DNA of 64,000 nucleotides. Source: Planctomycetota bacterium. GTDB lineage: Bacteria; Planctomycetota; Phycisphaerae; Phycisphaerales; Phycisphaeraceae. The notes beneath the pieces were generated by a model. That model was not told the DNA's origin. It was given only the letters and a program-made list of their open reading frames with translations, and made no database searches. Every line of letters begins with the position of its first letter. The first letter of the stretch is position 1. Shown in pieces: positions 8,375-17,550 of the stretch. The stretch is from the NCBI GenBank assembly GCA_016350165.1, contig CP066225.1, positions 4,960,001 to 5,024,000 on the forward strand, read 5' to 3'. The position numbers were made by a program, and so were the translations under genes.

Positions 8375-10537
8375 TTATTTAAGGATAGCTTTAACAGCTG
8401 CTGAGGTTGGTTGGGCAAGAGCACCGTGAGTTTTTGCAGCTGTAATGGCGAGTTCGCCTTTACCTTCTGCAACCAACTTGGCGATCTTGTTGATCTGGTT
8501 TGATGTCAGCTTGCTGCCGAATGCGGTCGCACTTTCTGCGAGGCTATCGAACATTGCGAGCTGAATTTCGCCGGTAGCGGCTAAAGCAGCTTCTGCAATT
8601 GCTTGCTGAGCATCTGTATCGTTGACTAGAGCGAGAACGCTTGCAGCTTCCTCAGCGATGCCTGGGCGGCTGTCTGCCAGTGCTTGGATCAATGCTGGCT
8701 GAGCATCAGCAACATTGAAGATAGCATCTGAACCGAGTGCCATATCGTAGAGGATTGAAAGTGCATCAAGTGCATTTTCAGTCGCTTGTTCCTCGTCGAT
8801 TGCTTCACCTTCGAAAGCACTAGCTGCTGCTTCGATTGCTGCACGAAGATCATCGCTGCTTGCGGACGCAAGCGTGACGAATGCACGTGAGTTCTTAGCT
8901 GCCCAGTCTGAAGCCTGGACCTGGTTTCCTGCAGGAGCCGCGATTACGACTGGTGCAGCACCAAGTTTGTAGTCTTTCTCAGTTGCTTCAAATACGCCCT
9001 TAGCGTCTTCAAAAGCAACGTCAGTGAGAACAAGGTCAACAGCAGCTGTAGCGTTGAGTTCAGCTTGAACGTCAGCGAGCGAGATACCGCCGAATGCGTC
9101 GTAGCCAAGTTCGCTAAGAGCTGCGATCTGTGCGTTAAGTGATTCCTGATCCTTAGCAATAACGAGTGCACTGCGGACATCGCCGGTGCGAATCGCTTCC
9201 GCGAGGATTGGGACGACGCGGTACGAAGCACTGAAAGATTCTTCAGGGCGAGCGTTTGCAAGTGCAACTGATGCTGCGAAGCGAACGCGTGCGTCTGGGT
9301 ACTGTAGAGCTGCCAGCAGAGGCTGGATAGCCTTGCCACGATTAACTAAGGCATCAGTGCCTGCAGTCTGTGACAGGATATCAATTGCGTCGAGAGCGAG
9401 AGTAGCGTCGCTATCAACGATAGCCTTAGCAAGGACATCGTGGATACGGTCTGGACCAGCGAGCATGCCGTAGTATGAAGCAGGCTGCATGTCAGGGCCG
9501 TAGCTTGGATCTACAACACCTTCAGGAAGGTTGTTTTCGCGGCGAAGATTTGCAGTCAGATAAAGACTGAGCGCTTCGTCGAGATTTTCATTGATTTCGA
9601 GGGCACGCTTAGCGGAACGCATAGCGAGAATATCACCGTAAACTTCACCTGGAACTGGTGTATCCAGAAGACCGAGCTTGTCGGTGAACTGCCAGAGGAT
9701 GCCTGTACCAGATGAAGCGTCAAAGCCCATAAGCTTTTCGCCCTTGGTTGTCAGGTCATACTGCTGCTGTCCGAGAAGCAGGTACAGGCTTGCAGCATCA
9801 AGATTTGCTGAAAGGCCTGATGAAGCAGCCAGCTTGTTGAATGCAATTTCAACAACCTTGCGAGCACTTGGATCCGTCTTGGAATCTTCAAGTACTTCCT
9901 TGAGCTGAGGCATAGCCTGTGGGTAGCCGATCTCTGCGAGAATCTGAGCGACCTGAGTCTGAGTCACTGGGTCGAGCTGCGGAAGAGCTGCGCACAGTGG
10001 TGAGACCATTGGCTGGCCTACAGCAATCATTGCTTCGTAGACATATGGGTGAAGGTTTTTCTTGGCATCGTCACGCAGGGTCTCAACCAGCTGAGGAGCT
10101 GCGAATTGACCTGCTGCAGTAAGTCTTTCAACTGCGTTGCGATATTGCCTCTGACCTTGAGCTAAAAGCTCAATGTCACTGGCGATACGCTCGTCATTAC
10201 GGCTGAGTGAAACTCGAGCTGCCTGAATGCGTGAATCGAGTTGCTTAGCGACATCCTTGACGTCAGCAACGCGAGCAGCACGAAGCAGGTTTTGCTCATA
10301 GTTTTTGTAATCACTCTCTTCAACAATCTTGAGAAGAGTGGCATCATCCACTTGATCCAGCAATGCTTGCCCATTGGCCTTGGCCAAATCTGGACGTGCT
10401 ATTGCAACGTAGTGGTTAAAATCAGCCCAAAGAGACTTGGGATCCTGCTGCTGTGCAGATACCGAGGTGATCGGACCGCCGAGTAAATTCAGCGAGACAA
10501 TCGACGCGCCGAGCATCAAAGCGAAGGGTCGCTGCAT
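8375..10537 (-). CDS. Secreted HEAT-repeat-like protein
   Basis: Exported protein of 720 residues with a signal peptide (hydrophobic stretch in residues 5-27, cleavage near SVSA/QQQ). Most of the protein is Ala/Leu-rich paired helices. Units such as VETLRDDAKKNLHPYVYEAM, MVSPLCAALPQ, IQPLLAALQYPDARVRFAASVALANARP and QPALIQALADSRPGIAEEAASVLAL are typical HEAT repeats. A middle segment (about residues 455-560) looks like a Rossmann-like alpha/beta insert with VDLVLTDVAF and APVVIAAPAG. The function is unknown; such proteins act as scaffolds. GGAG lies seven bases before the ATG. Divergent from the DUF456 gene. Confidence 0.75.
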   Translation of the reverse strand: MQRPFALMLGASIVSLNLLGGPITSVSAQQQDPKSLWADFNHYVAIARPDLAKANGQALLDQVDDATLLKIVEESDYKNYEQNLLRAARVADVKDVAKQLDSRIQAARVSLSRNDERIASDIELLAQGQRQYRNAVERLTAAGQFAAPQLVETLRDDAKKNLHPYVYEAMIAVGQPMVSPLCAALPQLDPVTQTQVAQILAEIGYPQAMPQLKEVLEDSKTDPSARKVVEIAFNKLAASSGLSANLDAASLYLLLGQQQYDLTTKGEKLMGFDASSGTGILWQFTDKLGLLDTPVPGEVYGDILAMRSAKRALEINENLDEALSLYLTANLRRENNLPEGVVDPSYGPDMQPASYYGMLAGPDRIHDVLAKAIVDSDATLALDAIDILSQTAGTDALVNRGKAIQPLLAALQYPDARVRFAASVALANARPEESFSASYRVVPILAEAIRTGDVRSALVIAKDQESLNAQIAALSELGYDAFGGISLADVQAELNATAAVDLVLTDVAFEDAKGVFEATEKDYKLGAAPVVIAAPAGNQVQASDWAAKNSRAFVTLASASSDDLRAAIEAAASAFEGEAIDEEQATENALDALSILYDMALGSDAIFNVADAQPALIQALADSRPGIAEEAASVLALVNDTDAQQAIAEAALAATGEIQLAMFDSLAESATAFGSKLTSNQINKIAKLVAEGKGELAITAAKTHGALAQPTSAAVKAILK

Positions 10538-10788
10538 GGGAGAACTCCATTTTCTATAACGTCGGTAATGACCGCAATCTATCGGAGGTTACGCGAATCG
10601 TCAACCCTTCTGAGACTGGTTTGTGTGTTTATATTTCATCAAATCCAATATTAGGGGGACTAAAGAAGGCAAATGAGTCAAAATCGACTCTCTTTAGCCT
10701 CTCCTCTACCGGCCATGTGCGACAAATTACCCTCGCTCAATTTAGGCATCATGAGCATTATTCTTCATCACCGTGTATCATCTTTGCA

Positions 10789-11331
10789 ATGTGGAGCATG
10801 ATCACTTTAATCACGGTATTAATAGGCCTTTTGCTTACCAATGCATTGGGTGTTCTCATGGTCGCTTTCCAGCTTCCCGGTACCTGGCTCATGCTCATCG
10901 CAACCAGCTCTGTCGCTTGGTGGTACTGGGATCGACCAGACAGCTGGGGGCATATGGGCTGGTGGGTGCTGCTCACACTGCTTATTTTGGCAATTATTGG
11001 TGAAATTGTGGAATTCCTCGCCGGAGCCATGGGAGCAGGTAAAGCAGGTGCCTCCAAACGAGCCATGATGTGTGCCGTTTTGGTCGGTTTCATCGGTGCA
11101 ATTCTCGGCACGATCTTCCTTGCATTCATCCCAATTCTCGGCACGCTCATCGGGGCTGCAATCGGCTCTGGAATCGGATCATTTTTGGGCGATATGTGGG
11201 CCGGCCGAGAGGTTAAAAATGCCTTCGAGGGTGGAAAAGGGGCCGCCATTGGCCGTTTCTGGGGGGCGCTCGGCAAAGTAATCATTGCAGGTATCATGTG
11301 GTTCGTCGTCGTCTGCGGCATATTGTTCTAA
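10789..11331 (+). CDS. DUF456 family membrane protein
   Basis: Integral membrane protein of about 180 residues. The first helix pair ITLITVLIGLLLTNALGVLMVAFQLPGTWLML is followed by a Trp-rich turn and the Gly-rich block GAGKAGASKRAMMCAVLVGF. A long GxxxG-type region (GTLIGAAIGSGIGSFLGDMWAGR) and a last helix follow. This matches DUF456, whose function is unknown. The frame is open from a TTG at 10621, but the 56 extra residues are polar and low-complexity, so the ATG at 10789 was chosen. No strong ribosome-binding site is seen. Confidence 0.75.
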   Translation: MWSMITLITVLIGLLLTNALGVLMVAFQLPGTWLMLIATSSVAWWYWDRPDSWGHMGWWVLLTLLILAIIGEIVEFLAGAMGAGKAGASKRAMMCAVLVGFIGAILGTIFLAFIPILGTLIGAAIGSGIGSFLGDMWAGREVKNAFEGGKGAAIGRFWGALGKVIIAGIMWFVVVCGILF

Positions 11332-11484
11332 ATCATGAACTTATCGTGTCATGATCTCACCATTTTGCATATATTGTGATGCACGGTGATAATCAAAAAT
11401 CGAATCCGAGGTGTAGTGGGATGCATTCGGTCAGCTTACGGATGAGCTGCCAGTCAGAAATCCAGTAATGAAGTTGTGGGTTTT

Positions 11485-13044
11485 ATGCTCAAGTTTCAGG
11501 TTTTTAATGGTTCCGTGCCAGCCACTAGCTGGCCTCTGCGTAACGCCTATCTGATCGGCTCAGACGGCAATGCTATGCGTTGTGATATCTCCTTCGAGCC
11601 GGGCATGATTGTCTGTGAAAAGAGAGATTCAGGCGCTTGCGCCCTTGCGCTGCAGCATCGCATTGGCGACCTCGGCGAACTCACCATTCAAACCTGTCTC
11701 CTCCCAGAGCGTGAAGAACCATACCTGCTAACACTCGAACTCGCACGTCATCGCTTGATGACCCTCTACACCAAGCTCGAAGACTGGGCCATGTTCGATC
11801 TTGACGATGATCACCCTGTAACTAAACGCACAGAACTTGCAAAGCGTCGTTTCATTGATGCTGTCAGTCTTCAGTACGAAGATCCTGCCACTGCCGACAA
11901 GCTCGCTTTCGAATCACTCATGACCTCGATCGATGGCACAGAAGAACTTGCGCTCGCGCACTCCGAACTACTTCTCAATAAACGCGTCAGCACATCCTCA
12001 CTTCCTGCAGCACCTATCACCTGCAGTGTCAGTCTCGATGAATCACACGAAAAACTCCGTGGCGGTGTTCGTAAACACTTCGACATGGTTTACATGCCAA
12101 CACCATGGAAAGAAGTCGCACCAGAAGAAAACGTCTTCAAGTGGGACAAGCTTGATTCATGGACTGATTGGGCCAAATCCGTCAACAAGCCAATTATGGC
12201 CGGCCCCCTTGTCAGTTTCGATCCTCAAAACCTACCAGACTGGATTTATATCTGGGAACATGACTACGACACCGTTCGAGATCTCGTTTACGAGCACGTC
12301 GAACGTATGGTCATGCGTTATCGTGATAATGTCCTTGTTTGGAACGTTATCTCAGGCCTCCACGTTAACTCACACTTCACCTTCAACTTTGAACAACTCA
12401 TGGACCTCACGCGCATGACCACCATGCTCGTTAAAAAACTCCAGCCAAATGTCAAAGTCATGGTCGAACTTCGTCAGCCCTTCGGCGAGTACTTCGCTAA
12501 AAATCAACGCTCTATTCCAACACTCATGTATGCTGACCTACTCAATCAGTCGGGCATCAACTTTGATCTGCTCGGCATCAAATACCAAATGGGCCAAGCC
12601 GTTCCCGGTCAGTACACTCGTGACCTTATGCAGATTAGTAACATGATGGATTCCTTCAGCCATTTTGGTAAGCCACTCGCGCTCACCATTGCTGTTCCAA
12701 GTGAGCCTGTTACTCAAATGATGATCGCAGCAACTGACGATAATGATGTCGATCCATCATGTGGTTATTGGCGTCGTCCTTGGTCGCAAACCGTGCAAAG
12801 TCATTGGCTTGAAGCCGTCTATCAGATCGCACTCAGTAAACCATTCGTTGAAACAGTCATTTGGGATTCGCTCGTCGATCATTCTGACATCGAACTCCCA
12901 CTCTCAGGCCTCATCGATGAAGAACTGCAGCCTAAACCATCATTGCAACGCCTCATCGGTTTCCGTAAGCAGATCATGAACGCAGAACAACGTATCGAAT
13001 CTGCCGACCTCAACAGCGATACTCAAATCGGCGGCAGTCTATAA
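11485..13044 (+). CDS. GH10-like TIM-barrel protein lacking catalytic glutamates
   Basis: Protein of 519 residues resembling a planctomycete family often labelled endo-1,4-beta-xylanase. An N-terminal beta-rich domain (about 1-170) is followed by a GH10-like barrel with FDMVYMPTPWKEVAPEENVFKWDKLDSW, a classic GH10 segment. The acid/base motif, normally WDVVNE, reads WNVISG at residues 286-291, so the Asn-Glu pair is Ser290-Gly291. The nucleophile segment, normally TELD, reads LTIAVP. Both catalytic Glu are therefore absent and xylanase activity is unlikely. No signal peptide is seen. A carbohydrate-binding or structural role is an inference. The start is the ATG at 11485; a GTG three codons earlier is possible. 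Confidence 0.65.
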   Translation: MLKFQVFNGSVPATSWPLRNAYLIGSDGNAMRCDISFEPGMIVCEKRDSGACALALQHRIGDLGELTIQTCLLPEREEPYLLTLELARHRLMTLYTKLEDWAMFDLDDDHPVTKRTELAKRRFIDAVSLQYEDPATADKLAFESLMTSIDGTEELALAHSELLLNKRVSTSSLPAAPITCSVSLDESHEKLRGGVRKHFDMVYMPTPWKEVAPEENVFKWDKLDSWTDWAKSVNKPIMAGPLVSFDPQNLPDWIYIWEHDYDTVRDLVYEHVERMVMRYRDNVLVWNVISGLHVNSHFTFNFEQLMDLTRMTTMLVKKLQPNVKVMVELRQPFGEYFAKNQRSIPTLMYADLLNQSGINFDLLGIKYQMGQAVPGQYTRDLMQISNMMDSFSHFGKPLALTIAVPSEPVTQMMIAATDDNDVDPSCGYWRRPWSQTVQSHWLEAVYQIALSKPFVETVIWDSLVDHSDIELPLSGLIDEELQPKPSLQRLIGFRKQIMNAEQRIESADLNSDTQIGGSL

Positions 13045-13065
13045 TAATTCGTGAGATAAATTCAT

Positions 13066-13431
13066 ATGCTTGGTTACACACCACGCAAAAAAATGCATAA
13101 ACCCAGTGCTTTTATTGCACTTTTATGCATCCTTATTTTGCAGTTGGTACTGTTTATGACGTGGTCTAATCGAACATTAGACCGGCAAAATATTACCTAT
13201 CAATCAGTCAGCCAAAAGATAAATATCAATACTGCTGACGCTCAAACCTTAACCCTGCTTCCTCGTATAGGCCCTGCTCTCGCCGATGCCATAGTCACCT
13301 ATCGCAATACCTATGGCCCATTCACAACGGGTGAGCAACTCGAAAACGTCTCACGCATAGGCCCTAAAACACGAGCCTTCATCGAACCATTTATTACCTT
13401 TGATCTCCCCGCCACATCCGTTGCCGATTAA
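13066..13431 (+). CDS. ComEA-like helix-hairpin-helix protein
   Basis: Protein of 121 residues with one membrane segment (about residues 14-34, FIALLCILILQLVLFMTW). The periplasmic part ends in a double helix-hairpin-helix DNA-binding unit of ComEA type: KININTADAQTLTLLPRIGPALADAI followed by GEQLENVSRIGPKTRAFIEPF. The family binds double-stranded DNA during competence, but short ComEA-like proteins are widespread and a competence role is only inferred. It starts 21 bases after the GH10-like gene and shares its direction. Confidence 0.8.
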   Translation: MLGYTPRKKMHKPSAFIALLCILILQLVLFMTWSNRTLDRQNITYQSVSQKININTADAQTLTLLPRIGPALADAIVTYRNTYGPFTTGEQLENVSRIGPKTRAFIEPFITFDLPATSVAD

Positions 13432-13612
13432 TATCGCGATATTTCTTCATCGCTAACTGAAAATCATGATGATAAAAAAAGCCTATGGATCTGTAATGAT
13501 ATTGTGAATTAATCATCAACTTAATCTAAATATATTATTATTGTAAACTTTAAAACAAATATTAGTATTGATTGACGTTTTAAAGAAGAGTTACTTTTCC
13601 AAAGGCAATATA

Positions 13613-14929
13613 ATGGCTAAAAAAAGTATATGCTGGAGAGATCCTCAAGGTAGATCATACTTTCCCAAAAACGCGAATGACACAAAGCACGCTCCCTTAG
13701 CTTTGATCAAAACATATATTGAGTATTTGGATTTTGATAACGGAAAAGTAGTTATTAATAACCCATTTGAAATAAAGAAATTTGAAACAGCATTGCAAGC
13801 CTCTTTCGCCTTAAATGAAAGTGGTGCAAGTATTGATTATATTGATGCATGGTCTTTTTTAAATAAAGCGATTTGCAATAAAATTCAAAGTAGTGGTCAA
13901 AAAGATAAAATTAAGTTAGAAGAGATTATTTTTGATGCTGACAAGCTTGCGAAATCATATCTCAGAAAAAAAACGAAGAATTATTCACTGGTTACATCCT
14001 TATCTATAGATAAATTTCCTAGCAACTCAATTTCAATTCTTGGGTGCAGTATAACCGCTTTGAAATCTAGGTATGATTATTATTCGTTGCCAAAAAGTAA
14101 TACTGTTAGTATTCCAAATAATTTGATAAACCATATTGAAGCGACGAAATACACTCCAATACGAATCAAAACAAGTGGTCGAAGTGTAAGCGAAGCAGCG
14201 CAAAAAGCTTTCGGGGCATTAGATTTATTGAGAGGGATTTGGAATTTTCTCATTACATTTCGTAATTGGAGCGTCAATTACGGAGTTGCTGTTCCCAAGC
14301 CTCTCGGTGCTATAGCATGTAGTCCAATACACACTCTCCATTATCCGAGCGGAAAAATGGTAAATGATTCGTATTGGTATGCCCCTTCTTATATGGATGA
14401 TATTACACTGTATAAACCTAAAAGTGGATGGAAGCGTATTGAGCGAGATCGGCATTATATAGCTGGAAAAATAACGTATTCACCGTACAAGAGTGATCTA
14501 GTCTACGTGTTTAGAAGATATTGTGATGCATTAGATGCAACTAATACGAATGTAGCATTCCTTCATTTGTGGGGTGTTCTTGAGAAAATAACGGATACTG
14601 TAGGAGCTCACTACGACACTACGATTAAAAGAGCGTCTTGGATTTTCTCTAAAAAAGACCAACCTTTGACACGCGAAATACTACAGGCTTTGCGAATTAA
14701 GCGTAATCAAGTTGTTCATGCAGGTCATGATACTCATGATCAGATTCTATATTTAATTAAGTACTTTATTGATCCACATCTGAGATTGCTTATTAATAAT
14801 ATTTTTGAAGTCAGGAGCTTGTCTGAATATGGTAAGTTTCTTGAGTCATCTACTAGCTACGGCGTTTTGAAGTCGCAAAGAAAACAAGTGGAACTAGCAA
14901 TGAAAATCCGAAGGAGTTGGGACAGGTAA
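13613..14929 (+). CDS. HEPN-type hypothetical protein, AT-rich singleton
   Basis: Protein of 438 residues with no confident family name. The last third resembles an Apea-like HEPN domain: two long helices around HLWGVLEKITD and LRIKRNQVVHAGHD. The catalytic-type HEPN motif R-x4-H is seen as R364-NQVV-H369. The N-terminal 250 residues hold no recognised motif. The gene is clearly more AT-rich than its neighbours and uses different codons, suggesting horizontal gain. HEPN proteins are often ribonucleases in defence or toxin systems, but no antitoxin or nuclease partner is next to it. ATG at 13613 follows an AAAGG site; a TTG at 13568 would add 15 residues. Confidence 0.6.
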   Translation: MAKKSICWRDPQGRSYFPKNANDTKHAPLALIKTYIEYLDFDNGKVVINNPFEIKKFETALQASFALNESGASIDYIDAWSFLNKAICNKIQSSGQKDKIKLEEIIFDADKLAKSYLRKKTKNYSLVTSLSIDKFPSNSISILGCSITALKSRYDYYSLPKSNTVSIPNNLINHIEATKYTPIRIKTSGRSVSEAAQKAFGALDLLRGIWNFLITFRNWSVNYGVAVPKPLGAIACSPIHTLHYPSGKMVNDSYWYAPSYMDDITLYKPKSGWKRIERDRHYIAGKITYSPYKSDLVYVFRRYCDALDATNTNVAFLHLWGVLEKITDTVGAHYDTTIKRASWIFSKKDQPLTREILQALRIKRNQVVHAGHDTHDQILYLIKYFIDPHLRLLINNIFEVRSLSEYGKFLESSTSYGVLKSQRKQVELAMKIRRSWDR

Positions 14930-14960
14930 ACAAACCACAAGGTTTACATATAAATAGTGT

Positions 14961-14983
14961 CTACTGTTGGTACAGTAGGTTTT
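14961..14983 (+). terminator. Weak terminator-like hairpin after the HEPN gene
   Basis: CTACTG and CAGTAG form a 6-bp hairpin followed by GTTTTAG, about 30 bases past the stop codon. It is short and has a poor T-tract. Confidence 0.35.
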
Positions 14984-14986
14984 AGT

Positions 14987-15180
14987 CAAAATGCGCGAAA
15001 ATAAATTTTATTGCGCGCACAAACACGCATTTTACCCATTTTTACTGTGCATTTCTTAACTATTTCTGACCATTCTTTGGCCAAAGCGCGTCGTTTCTTA
15101 ACCAAAACTGCTCATTCCGCGCGATTTTAGACTAGGGGTAAATCTTCAGAATCGCATTTTTGTGCGCGCAAACACACATG
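14987..15180 (-). repeat. Dispersed intergenic repeat, copy A
   Basis: First of three related non-coding copies, read on the minus strand. The core AAGAAACGACGCGCTTTGG is the complement of 15081-15099. A second shared block, GATTTACCC-N-TAGT then AAAAT (complement of about 15118-15145), matches copy C at 55564-55583. GTGCGCGC-type motifs flank both ends (about 15011-15024 and 15161-15170). It lies between the convergent HEPN gene and rnpB. No reading frame is conserved between copies. Confidence 0.65.
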
Positions 15181-15253
15181 ATTATTTCATATATGAACCA
15201 TTAGCTTGGATTGCAAATACAAGTGGCTAGCATTGCCTAACCGTTGATTAGCA

Positions 15254-15286
15254 CAAAAAAACCTCGTCTTCTACAAGACGAGGTTT
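15254..15286 (-). terminator. Terminator of rnpB
   Basis: On the minus strand, AAACCTCGTCTT-GTAG-AAGACGAGGTTT is followed by Ts, immediately after the 3' end of the RNase P RNA. Confidence 0.85.
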
Positions 15287-15288
15287 GC

Positions 15289-15720
15289 GTGATGCGTACT
15301 TGTAAGCCGAGTTCTGTACCTTCAAAGAAGGCAGCGATCATTTCTCTAGACCCATTGTTGCCAATGGGTTCCAGCAACCTACCCGCTTCCATGACCCGGA
15401 CAAGGCCATTTCCCAGTTGCTCCATAAGAACATCCAAGAAAAAGGAAACTGCTTGGTCTTGCACGCGGTGGGGCTTGCCATGCCTGAACTGTCACCAGCC
15501 CAGCGGTGCGCTCTTACCGCACCTTTTCACCCTTACCTCATATAACGCAGTATGCCGTAGGCACTTACGAAATATATGTGAGGCGGTACATTTTCTGTGG
15601 CGCTATCCCTCACAGCATCGTCGCCAATACTGTGGGTGGGCGTTACCCACCACCGTTGTCCTATCGAGCTCGGACTTTCCTCGTACGCCGAAACGCACGC
15701 GACCGCCCAGTACGCATCAC
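15289..15720 (-). ncRNA. rnpB: RNase P RNA, class A
   Basis: Catalytic RNA of RNase P, which removes 5' leaders from tRNA precursors. On the minus strand the diagnostic 5' element GAGGAAAGTCCGAGCTC (about 15663-15680) is followed by GATAGGACA. The conserved 3' element ACAGAACTCGGCTTAC lies at about 15302-15317. The ends pair as P1: GTGATGCGTACT at the 5' end (about 15709-15720) with AGTACGCATCAC at the 3' end (15289-15300). The 432-base length fits a bacterial type A RNA. A strong terminator follows. The edges are taken from the P1 pairing. Confidence 0.93.
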
Positions 15721-15808
15721 TATTTCATACTAGCAGGAAATCGCAGAAATGTGGATTCAGGAAGGAGTTATAGGTAATTTTCTACTAATTCGGGTATGAT
15801 CTTCACAT

Positions 15809-16819
15809 ATGAATAAGCAGGATTCTGCAAAACAGGTCATCATTTGGGCTGATTCACGCCGTGTTGAATGGGTTCGTCAGATTGTCGAGCAGCTCGGCGA
15901 CGATGTTTCATTAGTCGGTGTTGGTGGCGTTCGCGACAACGAAGTGGTTGGATTGGCGCAGGAATTGGGTTGCGATTTTGAAGATGATCTGCGCAAGCTT
16001 TTGATCGAAAAAGACGCGGATTATCTGCTTTCCGCAATGGGGCAACCGCTTGATGAGGATGATGTTACAACAGCATTTAATCAAGGGGTGATGATCCTTT
16101 CGCTCGAGCCATATGCAAGTACGTTGCACGAATTTGAACGAGTTGAGTCGCTGATTAATCAGGCGCAGCTTAAAGGTGAAATGAAATCGCGATTGATTCG
16201 CATTCCAGCATTTGTGCGCAGTGCGGGTTATCTGTCGGCGGCAAACCCGCAAGAAGTGCTTGGTGTCAAACGGACGATTTGTGTTGAAAACTGTGGTAAA
16301 GACGGCACGCTCAGCCTGTTTTCTCGCTTATACGATGCTTGGTACACCGTGCTCCGGTTTATTGATATGCCTGAAACGATTGATGCGTCGTTGGTTGGGC
16401 CCTTGGGTGAGTTGCCAGATGATTTGGTACACATCACAGGTACGTTGTCAGGACATGCGAGATTGGGTGATGGCGGATCGGTGTTAATACAGGTGACGGA
16501 TCGTGCGGGGCAGGATTGCAGAACGCTGCATGTGAATGGGGATGAATCTGAACTTCGGATTACTGATACGGGTTATGATTTAAGGCATGTGAATGGGGAT
16601 GTGATCGATCATGTTGATCATGATGGAGATTGTGATTTTGTTTCGCAGGTTGTGAATCAGTGGCGAGGTTTGATTGAAGAATTGGCGGTTACACAGGAAG
16701 ATGCGAAACGCGAAATCCCGAATGGCAAGGAAGTGCTTGCGTGCTGTTTGGCATCACTCTTGAGTGCAAGAACAGGCCAGCCTGAGTTGCCGCGAAGGGC
16801 ACTGGAGATGTCACGGTAA
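15809..16819 (+). CDS. Gfo/Idh-like hypothetical protein
   Basis: Protein of 336 residues. The N-terminal 120 residues resemble a Rossmann fold (VIIWADSRRVEWVRQIVEQL, then VSLVGVGG, LGCDFEDDLRKLL, DYLLSAMGQP, GVMILSLEP), spaced as in Gfo/Idh/MocA oxidoreductases. The glycine-rich cofactor loop and the EKP Lys of active members are not present; the EP of SLEPYAST sits where EKP would be. The C-terminal half contains LVHITGTLSGHARLGDGGSVLIQVTD, a beta-rich region. It may be a non-enzymatic relative or may use another cofactor. It is transcribed away from rnpB. Confidence 0.5.
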   Translation: MNKQDSAKQVIIWADSRRVEWVRQIVEQLGDDVSLVGVGGVRDNEVVGLAQELGCDFEDDLRKLLIEKDADYLLSAMGQPLDEDDVTTAFNQGVMILSLEPYASTLHEFERVESLINQAQLKGEMKSRLIRIPAFVRSAGYLSAANPQEVLGVKRTICVENCGKDGTLSLFSRLYDAWYTVLRFIDMPETIDASLVGPLGELPDDLVHITGTLSGHARLGDGGSVLIQVTDRAGQDCRTLHVNGDESELRITDTGYDLRHVNGDVIDHVDHDGDCDFVSQVVNQWRGLIEELAVTQEDAKREIPNGKEVLACCLASLLSARTGQPELPRRALEMSR

Positions 16820-16841
16820 TACCTCGAAGAAATTAATAGAA

Positions 16842-16873
16842 TAAAAAAAGACGCTTAAAATAAGCGTCTTTTT
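16842..16873. terminator. Bidirectional terminator
   Basis: AAAAAGACGCTTA-AAA-TAAGCGTCTTTTT is a nearly perfect palindrome with an A run before it and a T run after it. It serves the plus-strand gene ending at 16819 and the minus-strand gene ending at 16894. Confidence 0.88.
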
Positions 16874-16893
16874 GCTTTATTTGCTGTCGATGA

Positions 16894-17550
16894 TTATTTT
16901 CGTTTGCGCATGAGGAGTGCTGGAAGTGCGAGGCTTGCGAGAGCAAGTGAGCTTGGTTCAGGGACTTCATATGTCAGTTTGTCAACACGAAGTATGCCGC
17001 CGAATCCGTCGAAGCGGATTTTACTGATACCGCCGAGGCCGCTAAAACCAAAAAAACTGTCAGCCCATTCGTCCATACTGATGTTACGAATTAATTCTGT
17101 TGCAAGCAGGTTATCTTCAGAGTCATATGCTTCAAAGTTGATAGCGGCTTGGTTTTCATCTTTTTCGTAGTTAGTCGTGATGTAGCAGCCGACGAGTTCT
17201 ACTTCTTCGGGAAGAATTACCCAGATGCCGGAGTCGTTTGAACCTGCGCTGGCTTGGCCGAGGTATGCGGTGCCGTGTGGAACCCTGATGTCAGCTGGTG
17301 AGCTGCCATAGAAACCTGCGTTTACGATGTACGGCTGTTGAGTGTCGTTTTGTGAATAGTCATTGGTGATGGTAATGCCAGATGAGAAGTTTCTGGAGTT
17401 TCCGAGTTCCAGGTTGTTGCCAGCAGAAGCGATACCTTCGAATGATTCGACGACAGCGTCTTCAGTGAATCTTGAATAGTCGTTGAATACGGTTGCTGAA
17501 AGTCCGCTGCATAGTGTTAAAGCAGTGATAGATGTTGCAAGTAATTTCAT
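16894..17550 (-). CDS. PEP-CTERM sorting-domain protein
   Basis: Exported protein of 218 residues with a signal peptide (MKLLATSITALTLCSGLSA) and a PEP-CTERM tail: VPEPSSLALASLALPALLMRKRK, meaning a PEP motif, a short hydrophobic helix and a basic end. Such tails are recognised by exosortase, which is not in this window. The middle is beta-rich with an ESFEGI segment and several Asp/Asn-rich turns. The ligand is unknown. An AGGAGG site lies eight bases before the ATG. Confidence 0.85.
   Translation of the reverse strand: MKLLATSITALTLCSGLSATVFNDYSRFTEDAVVESFEGIASAGNNLELGNSRNFSSGITITNDYSQNDTQQPYIVNAGFYGSSPADIRVPHGTAYLGQASAGSNDSGIWVILPEEVELVGCYITTNYEKDENQAAINFEAYDSEDNLLATELIRNISMDEWADSFFGFSGLGGISKIRFDGFGGILRVDKLTYEVPEPSSLALASLALPALLMRKRK

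Noticed and set aside
15237-15777. Open frames on both strands around 15.2-15.8 kb (75-177 codons)
   Set aside because: They lie inside RNase P RNA, whose conserved ends and P1 pairing explain the sequence.
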